The notes under the pieces were generated by a model, which worked only from the letters and a program-made list of their open reading frames with translations, searched no databases and was not told the DNA's origin. From the NCBI GenBank assembly GCA_020445405.1, contig JAGRGQ010000004.1, forward strand, positions 1 to 55,353: a stretch of 55,353 nt of DNA, in the 5' to 3' direction. A program made the translations under genes and the position numbers. Positions 16,350 to 24,595 of the stretch are shown piece after piece (the first letter of the stretch is position 1; every line of letters begins with the position of its first letter). The stretch is from Gammaproteobacteria bacterium. Lineage in GTDB: Bacteria; Pseudomonadota; Gammaproteobacteria; Chromatiales; Chromatiaceae.

Positions 16350-18260
16350 TCAATGGCGGATAAAATTCTCCACCGGAACGATGGCGTCCGGCCCGCACGT
16401 GGAGGGGCAGAGGTTGCAGCCGGTGCAGGCGCTGCTCTCGATGCGGACAAATGCCAGCTCCTTCTCCTTGCCGTTGGGTTTGACCACTGTCTCACGCCGG
16501 GTGACATAAATGGCGGGGCATCCCACATCCAGGCAGTTTTTACAACCGGTGCATTTGTCATCCTCGACCCTGAACGGTGGCTTGGCGGCGTAAAAATCGA
16601 CCAGTACGCAAGGTTGATTGGTAATGATCACAGAGGTGTCGTCCACTTTTACCTCTTCGCGCAGCGCTTTGAACAGGATTGGCAGTTCGTACGGGTTCAC
16701 CTCATGAATGCGCTCCGGCTTAACGCCCAACGCTTCGCAAAGTTTGGCGAAATTGATTCGCGGGCTCTCCTTTCCATGAATATCACGGCCGCTGCCCGGA
16801 TTATCCTGGCCGCCGGTCATGCCCACCGCCCGGTTGTCCAACAGCAGTATGGTGACGTTGCCCCGGTTATAGGTGATATCCAGAAGACCCTGCATACCCA
16901 TGTGCATGAAGGTGGAGTCGCCGATAACGGCGATGATTTTCTGATCCTTGTCCACATCGGTGCGCCCCTTATCCAGACCGTGGGCGACGCCCATCGAAGC
17001 GCCCATACAGATCGTGGTGTCCAGCGCATTCCAGGGGTGGCCGGCTCCCAGCGTATAGCAACCGATATCACCCGAAATCGCCTTGTTCCGAATCTTTGAG
17101 AGACAGTAGTAGATGCCGAGATGCGGGCAGGCAACACACATGGTCGGTGGTCGTGGGAAGAGGCTGCTGCCGGGCGGCGGCGGGGGTACTTTGACTTCCG
17201 GTACATCGGCAAGCGGGTGTCCCGGAACCGGCTCCTCGACCGAGGGCGCCTCTCCAAGCAGTCTGCCGATGGCGGGGCGGAGGGCCTGGGGTGCCAGTTC
17301 TCCGATACGCGGCAGGATCTCCTTACCCAATACCCGCACCCCCGCGGCCTTGATTTCGCCCTCCAGTATGGGTTCCACCTCCTCTGCCACAACGAGCTGC
17401 TCAACCCGGGAGGCAAGGTCGCGGATTTTCCCGATCGGCACCGGATAGCTCATGCCCAGCTTCAGAATCGGCGCCTCCGGATAGGCCTCCTGTAGATGCA
17501 TGTATACCGGGCCTGAAGTAACGAAGCCGATCCGATTGTCACTGCCATCTTTGAGCAGGTTCAGTTCGCTCTCTTCGCTGAACCGCTGCAGCTTCTCCTC
17601 GCGCTGGTACATCAGCGGGATACGGTGTTTGGCGTTGGTGGGGATCATCACCAGCCTAGCCGGATCCTTGCTGAAACCCACACCACTGTTATGGGCTCTC
17701 CGCTGACTGGTCCCAACCACTCCCTTTACATGGCAGATACGGGTGGTCATGCGCAGGATGACCGGCGTGTCGAACTGTTCTGAAAGGTCGAACGCGAAGC
17801 GGGTCAGGTCGTAAGCTTCCTGGGCATCCGACGGTTCCAGTACCGGGACATGGGCAAAACGGCCCCAGAAGCGCGAGTCCTGTTCGTTCTGGGATGAGGA
17901 GAGACCGACATCGTCGGCAACCGCAATGACCAATCCGCCGCCGACGCCGATCAGGGTCTGGGTCATCAATGCGTCTGAGGCGACGTTAAGCCCGACGTGC
18001 TTCATGGCACAGAGCGCGCGGCTGCCGGCCAGGGACGCACCGATACAGATTTCAAGGGAAACCTTCTCGTTTACCGACCATTCGGAGTACATCTCCGGCA
18101 TTCGGGAGGCGTATTCCAGGATCTCGGTGGCAGGTGTTCCCGGATAGGCGGCCATAACCTTGCAGCCGGCACCCCAGGCACCACGTGCCACCGCTTCATT
18201 ACCGGAGATAAAGAGCCGTTCGCCCGATGCCAGTGGATTCACCGCATTCAATGTTGTCAC
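16350..18260 (-). CDS. iorA: Indolepyruvate:ferredoxin oxidoreductase, alpha subunit
   Basis: 636 residues. Order of parts: an N-terminal pyrimidine-binding domain (GNEAVARGAWGAGCKVMAAYPGTPATEI), a central linker, the TPP-binding domain with MCVACPHLG, GDIGCYTLG and VIGDSTFMHMG ending in LLLDN, and a C-terminal 2[4Fe-4S] domain with CTGCKNC and CTGCNLC. It decarboxylates arylpyruvates to arylacetyl-CoA, or runs in the reductive direction with reduced ferredoxin. The start is a GTG at 18260, with no strong ribosome binding site; later GTG codons are possible. The 166 bases before it may hold a separate promoter: they contain the palindrome GATTG-TC-CAATC at 18318-18329. Confidence 0.93.
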   Translation of the reverse strand: MTTLNAVNPLASGERLFISGNEAVARGAWGAGCKVMAAYPGTPATEILEYASRMPEMYSEWSVNEKVSLEICIGASLAGSRALCAMKHVGLNVASDALMTQTLIGVGGGLVIAVADDVGLSSSQNEQDSRFWGRFAHVPVLEPSDAQEAYDLTRFAFDLSEQFDTPVILRMTTRICHVKGVVGTSQRRAHNSGVGFSKDPARLVMIPTNAKHRIPLMYQREEKLQRFSEESELNLLKDGSDNRIGFVTSGPVYMHLQEAYPEAPILKLGMSYPVPIGKIRDLASRVEQLVVAEEVEPILEGEIKAAGVRVLGKEILPRIGELAPQALRPAIGRLLGEAPSVEEPVPGHPLADVPEVKVPPPPPGSSLFPRPPTMCVACPHLGIYYCLSKIRNKAISGDIGCYTLGAGHPWNALDTTICMGASMGVAHGLDKGRTDVDKDQKIIAVIGDSTFMHMGMQGLLDITYNRGNVTILLLDNRAVGMTGGQDNPGSGRDIHGKESPRINFAKLCEALGVKPERIHEVNPYELPILFKALREEVKVDDTSVIITNQPCVLVDFYAAKPPFRVEDDKCTGCKNCLDVGCPAIYVTRRETVVKPNGKEKELAFVRIESSACTGCNLCPSTCGPDAIVPVENFIRH

Positions 18261-18426
18261 CCCAATTTAAACCAGATTCAGAATGTAGCGCGCTCAAAGC
18301 GCCGAAAGCTGGAGATCGATTGTCCAATCAAACTGCCAAGGATACAAAGTTTCCGCCGCAATTTGAATGAAATTTATTTTCCCGGGAAGACAATTCGTTA
18401 ACCTTTTCAGGCGGTTGATTATTGAA

Positions 18427-19728
18427 TTACCTCTTGCGGTGGTCGATAACGCGAACCGCCTTGCCTTCTGAGCGTGGTATTTCACCCACATTCTTGATCT
18501 GTACCCGACAACTGACCCCGATAAAATCCTTGATGTCGCGCATCACTTTGGCGGCAACCTTGTCGCGATTCTCCTGAGGCTGTTCCATCAAAGGCGGACT
18601 CGCCTCCACATTAACCATCATGTTGTCCAGACTGCCTTCGCGAAACACTTCGATCTGATAAAACGGCGACAGTGTTTCTGTCTGCATCAGCACCGACTCG
18701 ACCTGGGAGGGGAAGACGTTGACACCGCGGATAATCAACATGTCGTCGCTCCGGCCGGTGATGCGTTGCATCCTGACGTGCGTGCGGCCGCACTTGCACG
18801 GGGATGGGTCGAGCACCGAAATATCACGGGTGCGGTAGCGGATAATGGGGAAGGCTTCCTTGGTGAGGGAGGTGAACACGATTTCACCCTCTTCTCCGTA
18901 AGGGAGCCGCTTGCCGGAGTCGACGTCCACGCATTCGACCAGGAAATGATCCTCCCAGATGTGCAGGCCTCGCTTTGCTTCTATGCACTCGTTGCCCACG
19001 CCCGGTCCCATGACTTCCGACAATCCGTAGATATCCACGCAATCAATGCCCAGTCTCGACTCGAGCTCGTAGCGCATCTCTTCGGTCCAGGGTTCGGCGC
19101 CGTGTATGCCCACTTTCAGCGGCAGTTTGCGGATGTTCAAACCTATCTGATCCGCGGCTTCCGCCAGGTTCAGGGCGTAAGAGGGAGTGCAGCTGATCGC
19201 CGTGGGGGCGAAGTCCTGCAACAGCATCAGCTGCTTCTGGGTCTGGCCGCCGGACATTGGCGTGACCATTACTCCCAGCTCCTCACCGCCATAGTGCAGG
19301 CCGAGTCCGCCGGTAAAGAGCCCGTAGCCGTAAGCATTGTGCAGCCGGTCGCCCGGTTTCATGCCGGAAGCGGCGAGACAGCGCGCAACCAGTTGCGCCC
19401 AGGAACGTATATCCCGTCGGGTGTAGCCGACGACGGTGGGCTTTCCGGTGGTGCCGGAAGAGGCGTGCACCCTGACCACCTGCTCGGTGGGGACAGCGAA
19501 CAGTCCGAACGGATAGTTCTCCCGCAGGTGCTCTTTTTTTGTGTAGGGAAGCAGACGGATATCGGAGAGCGACTGGATGTGGTGAGGCTTGACTCCCAGG
19601 TCATCCATGGCGTCATGGTAAAAACCGACCGTGTGATAACAACGTTCCACGGTGGCGCGCAGCCTTTTCAACTGCAGCGCCTCAAGGTCTTCCCGTGGCA
19701 GTGTCTCGATATCGCCGTGTAAGATCAT
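18427..19728 (-). CDS. paaK: Phenylacetate-CoA ligase family protein
   Basis: 433-residue adenylate-forming enzyme that makes phenylacetyl-CoA (or another arylacetyl-CoA) from acid, ATP and CoA. ATP loop SSGTTGKPT at 90-98; later motifs YGLSEVMGPGVG and YRTRDISVL, and a C-terminal domain with RSDDMLIIRGVNVFPSQVE. No paaABCDE ring-oxidising genes accompany it. Instead it sits between a PaaI thioesterase (ATGA overlap) and iorAB, an arrangement known from anaerobes and archaea that exchange aryl acids, aryl-CoA and arylpyruvates. Confidence 0.93.
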   Translation of the reverse strand: MILHGDIETLPREDLEALQLKRLRATVERCYHTVGFYHDAMDDLGVKPHHIQSLSDIRLLPYTKKEHLRENYPFGLFAVPTEQVVRVHASSGTTGKPTVVGYTRRDIRSWAQLVARCLAASGMKPGDRLHNAYGYGLFTGGLGLHYGGEELGVMVTPMSGGQTQKQLMLLQDFAPTAISCTPSYALNLAEAADQIGLNIRKLPLKVGIHGAEPWTEEMRYELESRLGIDCVDIYGLSEVMGPGVGNECIEAKRGLHIWEDHFLVECVDVDSGKRLPYGEEGEIVFTSLTKEAFPIIRYRTRDISVLDPSPCKCGRTHVRMQRITGRSDDMLIIRGVNVFPSQVESVLMQTETLSPFYQIEVFREGSLDNMMVNVEASPPLMEQPQENRDKVAAKVMRDIKDFIGVSCRVQIKNVGEIPRSEGKAVRVIDHRKR

Positions 19729-20171
19729 GATATATCCCCGTTAATCCAGTCCATCACATTCTCCGATCGCCGGTATACCGTACCTGTAAACAGCGCGACC
19801 AGCCCGCTGTCCGCGTTGCGGACCTCGACATTGTAGAGGCCGGTGCGGCTGGTTTTACTGGCTTCCCTTGCCTCCGCCACCAGGCGCTCGCCCGCACGGG
19901 TTGCGCTGGGGTAGTTGATCTGGCCGGTAATCGCGACGGCTGCCTTGCCGTGTGAGTTGGATGCGACCGCAAAAGCAAAGTCAGCCAATGCGAAAGTTAC
20001 ACCGCCATGGGTAATGCCCACGGCATTGAGCATATCGGCGGTAACCTCGAGGCTGACCTGGCAGTAGCCTGGGGCCACCTGCTGCAGTTCGATACCAAGC
20101 AGGCGCGCAAAGCGGTCCTGCTGCTCCATCCAGCGACCTACAGTCTCCGACAACTTTTGTTGATCAGTCAT
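19725..20171 (-). CDS. paaI: PaaI-type acyl-CoA thioesterase
   Basis: Hotdog-fold thioesterase of about 148 residues from the ATG at 20171; an in-frame ATG at 20210 would add 13. The family core is NAVGITHGGVTFALADFAFAVASNS, with the HGG and the catalytic Asp in ALADFAF. PaaI hydrolyses stalled phenylacetyl-CoA derivatives. It is the first gene of the paaI-paaK-iorAB-DAHP synthase operon and shares an ATGA overlap with paaK. It could release arylacetate from CoA and so balance the ligase. Confidence 0.87.
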   Translation of the reverse strand: MTDQQKLSETVGRWMEQQDRFARLLGIELQQVAPGYCQVSLEVTADMLNAVGITHGGVTFALADFAFAVASNSHGKAAVAITGQINYPSATRAGERLVAEAREASKTSRTGLYNVEVRNADSGLVALFTGTVYRRSENVMDWINGDIS

Positions 20172-20210
20172 GATAGCGGCATTCTTAGCATGCTTGCCGC
20201 TGGCCATCAA

Positions 20211-20599
20211 TTTTTTCTAACCGCGCACACGGAAGTTTGTTCGCCTTTTTTCCGCTTCATGGAGCCGATGTCAAAGCCAAATGGCATTTGATTGGCGAAA
20301 ATTCTGAATAAATTCAATCTTCTTGTCATTCAGGTGCGGGTTGCGGCAGGGATGCCTGGATATATGCAGTTCGAAACCGGGAACGCCATCCAGGCTTGCG
20401 ATCGTCGATGATCATGGGTCCCGGCATGCGCCGGACCGTCGATGGTTTCAGTTGTTGAGCTTATGCCATGCGGGTCAGCCAACCTGAATGGCAGGGCAGG
20501 GGGAAATAGAGTATGTTTGCGGGGGATTGCATTTTCCGTCCGCTGTGAAAAGAGCGTCTTCCCGTAATCGCAGGATGCGTCTCCGGCGTAACGCGGGAA
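20211..20599. other. Intergenic region between rpoH and paaI
   Basis: No gene is seen in these 389 bases (about 430 counting to the preferred paaI start). There is an eight-base inverted repeat at 20354-20395 and a weaker TTCCCG/CGGGAA pair (20559-20599) just after the rpoH stop codon that may end the rpoH transcript. The paaI promoter should be in the AT-rich part near 20220-20330, but no good box pair was found. Confidence 0.45.
20354..20395. repeat. Inverted repeat upstream of paaI
   Basis: GCCTGGAT (20354-20361) and ATCCAGGC (20388-20395) are perfect inverted copies 26 bases apart; the loop contains TTCGAA. It lies about 185 bases upstream of paaI and could be an RNA structure or an operator with widely spaced arms. 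No known motif matches. Confidence 0.4.
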
Positions 20600-21451
20600 T
20601 CAGGCCTCTATCTGGCTTTTGAGTTTCTGCATCGCGCTTTTTTCAATCTGACGGATACGTTCGGCGGAGACCCCGTAGCGGTCGGCCAGCTGGTGCAGGG
20701 TTGCCTTCCGGGATGAAAGCCAGCGCGCTTCGAGAATCGACCGGCTGCGTTCGTCCAGGACCTCCATTGCGCTGTAGAGACGGCTCTTTTCATCCTCTTC
20801 GCTGTCCGAATGTTCCAGCTGCTGCGAAGGTTCCATACGCAAATCCGGCAGATAGGCGGCGGGTGACAGCGCAACGGCAACCTGATCATCATCCCCTCCC
20901 GCATCGAAGGCGACGTCATGGTTACTCATGCGCGCTTCCATCTGCAGTACCGTTTCAGGTTTTACACCCAGCTGCTCGGCGACCTCTTCGACCTCCTGCT
21001 GGGAAAACCACCCCAGGCGTTTCTTGGAGCTGCGCAGATTGAAGAACAGTTTGCGCTGAGCCTTGGTGGTCGCAACTTTAACGATCCGCCAGTTGCGCAG
21101 TACAAATTCATGAATCTCAGCTTTGATCCAGTGTACTGCGAACGAGACAAGACGCACTCCCATATCGGGGTCAAATCTTTTCACCGCCTTCATCAGCCCG
21201 ACGGTACCCTCCTGAACCAAATCGGGCAGCGCCAGTCCGTAACCCGAGTAACCGCGCGCGATTTTTATCACGAAGCGCAGATGTGACATTACCAGTATGC
21301 GCGCAGCCTCGAGATCGTTGTTGTCACGCAGGTTTACCGCCAACCGGTGCTCCTCTTCGGCACTCAACACCGGCAACTGATAAGCAGCGCTAACATAGGT
21401 GTCGAAATTACCTGTCGGGACAATCGCATGCATGGCGAGTTCTTTACTCAT
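20600..21451 (-). CDS. rpoH: RNA polymerase heat-shock sigma factor RpoH (sigma-32)
   Basis: 283 residues, the usual length. Region 2 contains LPDLVQEGTVGLMKAVKRFDPDMG and VRLVSFAVHWIKAEI; the RpoH box, specific to this sigma factor, reads QRKLFFNLRSSKKRLGW; region 4 ends QLADRYGVSAERIRQIEKSAMQKL. It directs transcription of chaperone and protease genes. It follows ftsX on the same strand after 224 bases, the normal ftsY-ftsE-ftsX-rpoH order of gammaproteobacteria. Its promoter holds a CIRCE element, so a HrcA repressor probably controls it. Confidence 0.96.
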   Translation of the reverse strand: MSKELAMHAIVPTGNFDTYVSAAYQLPVLSAEEEHRLAVNLRDNNDLEAARILVMSHLRFVIKIARGYSGYGLALPDLVQEGTVGLMKAVKRFDPDMGVRLVSFAVHWIKAEIHEFVLRNWRIVKVATTKAQRKLFFNLRSSKKRLGWFSQQEVEEVAEQLGVKPETVLQMEARMSNHDVAFDAGGDDDQVAVALSPAAYLPDLRMEPSQQLEHSDSEEDEKSRLYSAMEVLDERSRSILEARWLSSRKATLHQLADRYGVSAERIRQIEKSAMQKLKSQIEA

Positions 21452-21482
21452 TTGTAATACCCCATCTTTTTACTCCAGATCT

Positions 21483-21512
21483 ATTTTAGCACTCGCAAAA
21501 CCCGAGTGCCAA
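21483..21512 (-). promoter_or_regulatory. CIRCE (HrcA operator) within the rpoH promoter
   Basis: On the plus strand TTAGCACTC (21486-21494), nine bases, then GAGTGCCAA (21504-21512). The CIRCE consensus is TTAGCACTC-N9-GAGTGCTAA, so 17 of 18 arm positions and the spacing match. On the minus strand TTGGCA (-35, plus 21507-21512) and TAAAAT (-10, plus 21483-21488) are 18 bases apart, with the CIRCE arms overlapping both. The start codon of rpoH is about 35 bases past the element. Heat inactivation of HrcA would derepress rpoH. Confidence 0.85.
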
Positions 21513-21675
21513 TGCTTTTGGCAGTCTCGTAGTAAGAGTGACAGCGGCATGGGAAGTTCCTTGCGGCATCGCCGCCACAGCTTTGAATGATCACGGATAA
21601 GACAGTCAATACTCATATAACTTACTGTATTAACTGACAATATAATTGAAAATATAAATTCCGGGGGAGCTGCTC

Positions 21676-22650
21676 TCAGCTGGGTTCAATGCTATTCAGA
21701 TGGCGCCCGACAGCAATCCATGAGCCAACCAGGCCGAGCAGCGTGCCGCTCGCAAGCAGCATGGAAAAAGTGGCAACATCCATGCCGGATAGCTCAAATT
21801 CACTCTGATACAGTCCGGCCAAATGGGCCACCGGTGCCTCCAGCAGCCAGAGAGAGACGGTAACCAGCAGCCAGCTGATAAGGCCGCCGATGAGTCCGTA
21901 CCAGGCACCGCTATAGAGGAAGGGACGCCGGATGAAGCTGTCGGTGGCACCAATCAGCTTACTGATTTCGATCTCCGCATGGCGGCTCTGTATTTCCAGA
22001 CGGATAGTGTTGACTATCACCAGGATAACGGCGAGACCGAGCAGCGAAGCGACGACCCAGACAATCCTGTCAGCGATAGTTGTAATGGCGTGGAAACGCG
22101 TGACCCACTGCAGGTCCAATTGGGCAAATTCAACGCCGTCCATCGCGTTTAGCCGGTCGGCCAGCAGTTGAGCCTGCTGCGGCGTGCTGTGGCTCTCGTC
22201 GGGTTTTATCACCATCACCGCGGGCAGGGGGTTCTCCTCCAGCGTATTCAGAATTTCGGAGAACCCACTCAATTGGCGAAACTCCTCCAGCGCCTCATGG
22301 CGAACGATTACGCTCACCTCGGAAATGCCGCTATCCAAGCGCAGCTTCTGCGCCAGTTCCGCGGTCTGGGCATCGCTTACTGTCTGTTTCATATAGATGG
22401 ATAGCGTCGCTGCGCCATCCCAGCTGCCGCTCAGGGTACGTACGTTGTCCAGCACGATCAGGAGCCCGCTGGGCAGGGCCAGCGCAATCCCGATTACGGC
22501 CATGGTCATAAGCGAAGCGAAGGGTGCGCGCGCCAGCCGTCCCAGGCTCGACAGCGCCACCTGGAGATGCCGCGTCAACCATATGCCGGGCCTGAGCTGT
22601 CGTCGGCTGCTGAGTTTGGCCGAGCTTTTTCTGAGGATCGCATCACGCAT
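21676..22650 (-). CDS. ftsX: Cell division ABC transporter permease FtsX
   Basis: 324-residue inner-membrane protein of the FtsEX complex, which links FtsZ-ring ATP hydrolysis to activation of peptidoglycan amidases. Four membrane segments are visible: about 43-65, about 193-218, about 247-268 and about 292-313. A periplasmic domain lies between the first two. The motif ISKLIGATDSFIRRPFL is the conserved cytoplasmic coupling region. It overlaps ftsE by eight bases. Confidence 0.94.
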   Translation of the reverse strand: MRDAILRKSSAKLSSRRQLRPGIWLTRHLQVALSSLGRLARAPFASLMTMAVIGIALALPSGLLIVLDNVRTLSGSWDGAATLSIYMKQTVSDAQTAELAQKLRLDSGISEVSVIVRHEALEEFRQLSGFSEILNTLEENPLPAVMVIKPDESHSTPQQAQLLADRLNAMDGVEFAQLDLQWVTRFHAITTIADRIVWVVASLLGLAVILVIVNTIRLEIQSRHAEIEISKLIGATDSFIRRPFLYSGAWYGLIGGLISWLLVTVSLWLLEAPVAHLAGLYQSEFELSGMDVATFSMLLASGTLLGLVGSWIAVGRHLNSIEPS

Positions 22651-23323
22651 GCGTGGAAAAGTTTTTCTGGTCCTGTATCAGTTTACCGCCGCTCAACACC
22701 AGCGTGCGTTTTCCCAGACGGCGGACGAGTTCGAGGTCATGGGTGGCGATCAGCAGCGTGACGCCCACCTGATTGAAGCTCTGAAACAGCGCCATGATCT
22801 CCCGCGAAAGTTCCGCGTCCAGATTACCGGTCGGCTCGTCGGCAAGCACCACCGGCGGTTTGCTCACCACCGCCCTGGCGATACCGACCCGCTGTTGCTC
22901 CCCGCCGGAAAGGGTGACCGGATAGGCTCTCTCCCGCTTCAGCAGGCCGACCTTGTCCAGCGCTGCCCTTACCCTACGGCTCACTTCGTTATGGCCCAAT
23001 CCGGCCACGATCAACGGCATGGCGACATTGTCGAATACGGTGCGGTCGTGCAGCAATCGGTGATCCTGGAAAATCATGCCGACTTCACGCCGGTGATAGG
23101 GGATCTGGCGGCGCTCCAATCGGGTAAGATTGCGCCCCGCCACGCGCAGCTGACCGCGTGTACTCCGCTCCAGCAATGCAATCAGACGCAGCATGGTGCT
23201 TTTTCCCGCACCCGAATGTCCGGTCAGGAATACCATCTCGCCGGGATCGATCTGGAGCGTGATGTTGCTGATCCCATCGTATCCACCCGGGTAGCGTTTA
23301 CTGACGTTGTCAAATGAAATCAT
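22643..23323 (-). CDS. ftsE: Cell division ATP-binding protein FtsE
   Basis: 226-residue ABC ATPase. Walker A GHSGAGKST, signature LSGGEQQRVGIAR, Walker B VVLADEPTGNLD and the switch His in LIATHD are all intact. It opens MISFDNVSKRYPGG as typical FtsE does. It is placed after ftsY (103-base gap) and overlaps ftsX, matching the conserved division operon. Confidence 0.96.
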   Translation of the reverse strand: MISFDNVSKRYPGGYDGISNITLQIDPGEMVFLTGHSGAGKSTMLRLIALLERSTRGQLRVAGRNLTRLERRQIPYHRREVGMIFQDHRLLHDRTVFDNVAMPLIVAGLGHNEVSRRVRAALDKVGLLKRERAYPVTLSGGEQQRVGIARAVVSKPPVVLADEPTGNLDAELSREIMALFQSFNQVGVTLLIATHDLELVRRLGKRTLVLSGGKLIQDQKNFSTHA

Positions 23324-23426
23324 GCATCAGTCCTGCGCCTGTTTCGGGGCATGTCATCTTTCTGAAAAGTTAGGGACCGGAGCCCGGACAAGCTGCAGCC
23401 AGGGACAGCGGCGCGGATACCGGATT

Positions 23427-24413
23427 TCACCCTTTGCCGCTGAACAGCGCCTCGATAAACTCACCGGGATCGAAATGACGCAAATCTTCGATGGATTCAC
23501 CGACACCGATAAACCGAATGGGTATCTGCAGCTTGTCCACGACAGCAAACAGGATGCCGCCCTTCGCGGTACCATCCAGCTTGGTCAAAGTAATGCCGGT
23601 CAGCCCCAGGGCCTGGTTGAACTGGATGGCCTGGTTCAGTGCATTCTGGCCGGTGCCGGCGTCGATCACCAGCATCACTTCGTGCGGCGCTTCCGGATCT
23701 ATCTTTTTAAGGACTCTGGCGATTTTAGCCAGTTCCGCCATCAGATTTCCCTTGGTGTGCAGACGTCCGGCGGTATCCGCTATCAGAACATCGATATGAC
23801 GCGCGCTGGCAGCCTGCAGTGCGTCGAAGATGACCGATGCCGCGTCCGCGCCTGAATGCTGGGCTATAACCGGTATCCGGTTACGTTCTCCCCAGCTCTG
23901 AAGCTGCTCCACCGCGGCCGCACGAAAAGTGTCGCCCGCTGCCAGCATGACGCTCTGCCCCTCCTGCTGCAGCCGTTTTGCAAGTTTGCCTATCGTGGTG
24001 GTCTTGCCGGCACCGTTAACGCCCACCATCAGGATTACCTGTGGTCTGCCGGCCTGCGCCTGCCGCACCGGTTTGTCGGCGCTGTCCAGGATGGCCCGCA
24101 ACTGCTGCTTCAGAATCTGCAGCAGTGTCTCGGGATTGGACAGCTCCTTGCGTTTTACCCTGCCGGTCAGGTCGTCGATGATGCGGCCGGTTGCATCGAC
24201 ACCCACGTCCGCCAGCACCAGCAGCTCCTCCAGCTCATCCAGCAGATCGGCATCGATGACTTTCCTTCCGAGCAGCAGATTTCCCAGGCCATCGGCAAGA
24301 TTGTGACGGGTCTTGGCAAGACGCTGTTTGAGGCGGCTGAACATCCCCTGTTCCGGGTTTTGCCCGGCGACAGCGGTTGCGGTCGTTACTTTCTCTCTTC
24401 CAAAGCCAAACAT
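23427..24413 (-). CDS. ftsY: Signal recognition particle receptor FtsY
   Basis: SRP-family GTPase that docks ribosome-SRP complexes at the membrane. About 329 residues from the ATG at 24413, which is preceded by GGGGAAAA; an upstream ATG at 24446 would add 11 residues. The acidic A domain present in E. coli is almost absent. The N domain starts at GMFSRLKQRLAKTRHNL; the G domain has GVNGAGKTTTIGKLA, DTAGR, and TKLDGTAKGG, and ends FIGVGESIEDL. Divergent from the M16 peptidase genes. Confidence 0.95.
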   Translation of the reverse strand: MFGFGREKVTTATAVAGQNPEQGMFSRLKQRLAKTRHNLADGLGNLLLGRKVIDADLLDELEELLVLADVGVDATGRIIDDLTGRVKRKELSNPETLLQILKQQLRAILDSADKPVRQAQAGRPQVILMVGVNGAGKTTTIGKLAKRLQQEGQSVMLAAGDTFRAAAVEQLQSWGERNRIPVIAQHSGADAASVIFDALQAASARHIDVLIADTAGRLHTKGNLMAELAKIARVLKKIDPEAPHEVMLVIDAGTGQNALNQAIQFNQALGLTGITLTKLDGTAKGGILFAVVDKLQIPIRFIGVGESIEDLRHFDPGEFIEALFSGKG

Positions 24414-24595
24414 CGATGGTTTTCCCCGGCACCCTGGAACCCCCAAGGCACATTCTTGTCTCTAAATTCTGAATCGTCTTGGACATCGCCGGGGCGGGCT
24501 GAGAAAATCAACCACCAGCGGCGCATCCATCGCGAGTGAAATCCTAACATTTTGTGCGCACTCAACCTATCCCGAAGAGATTCAAGGACCTGGAA

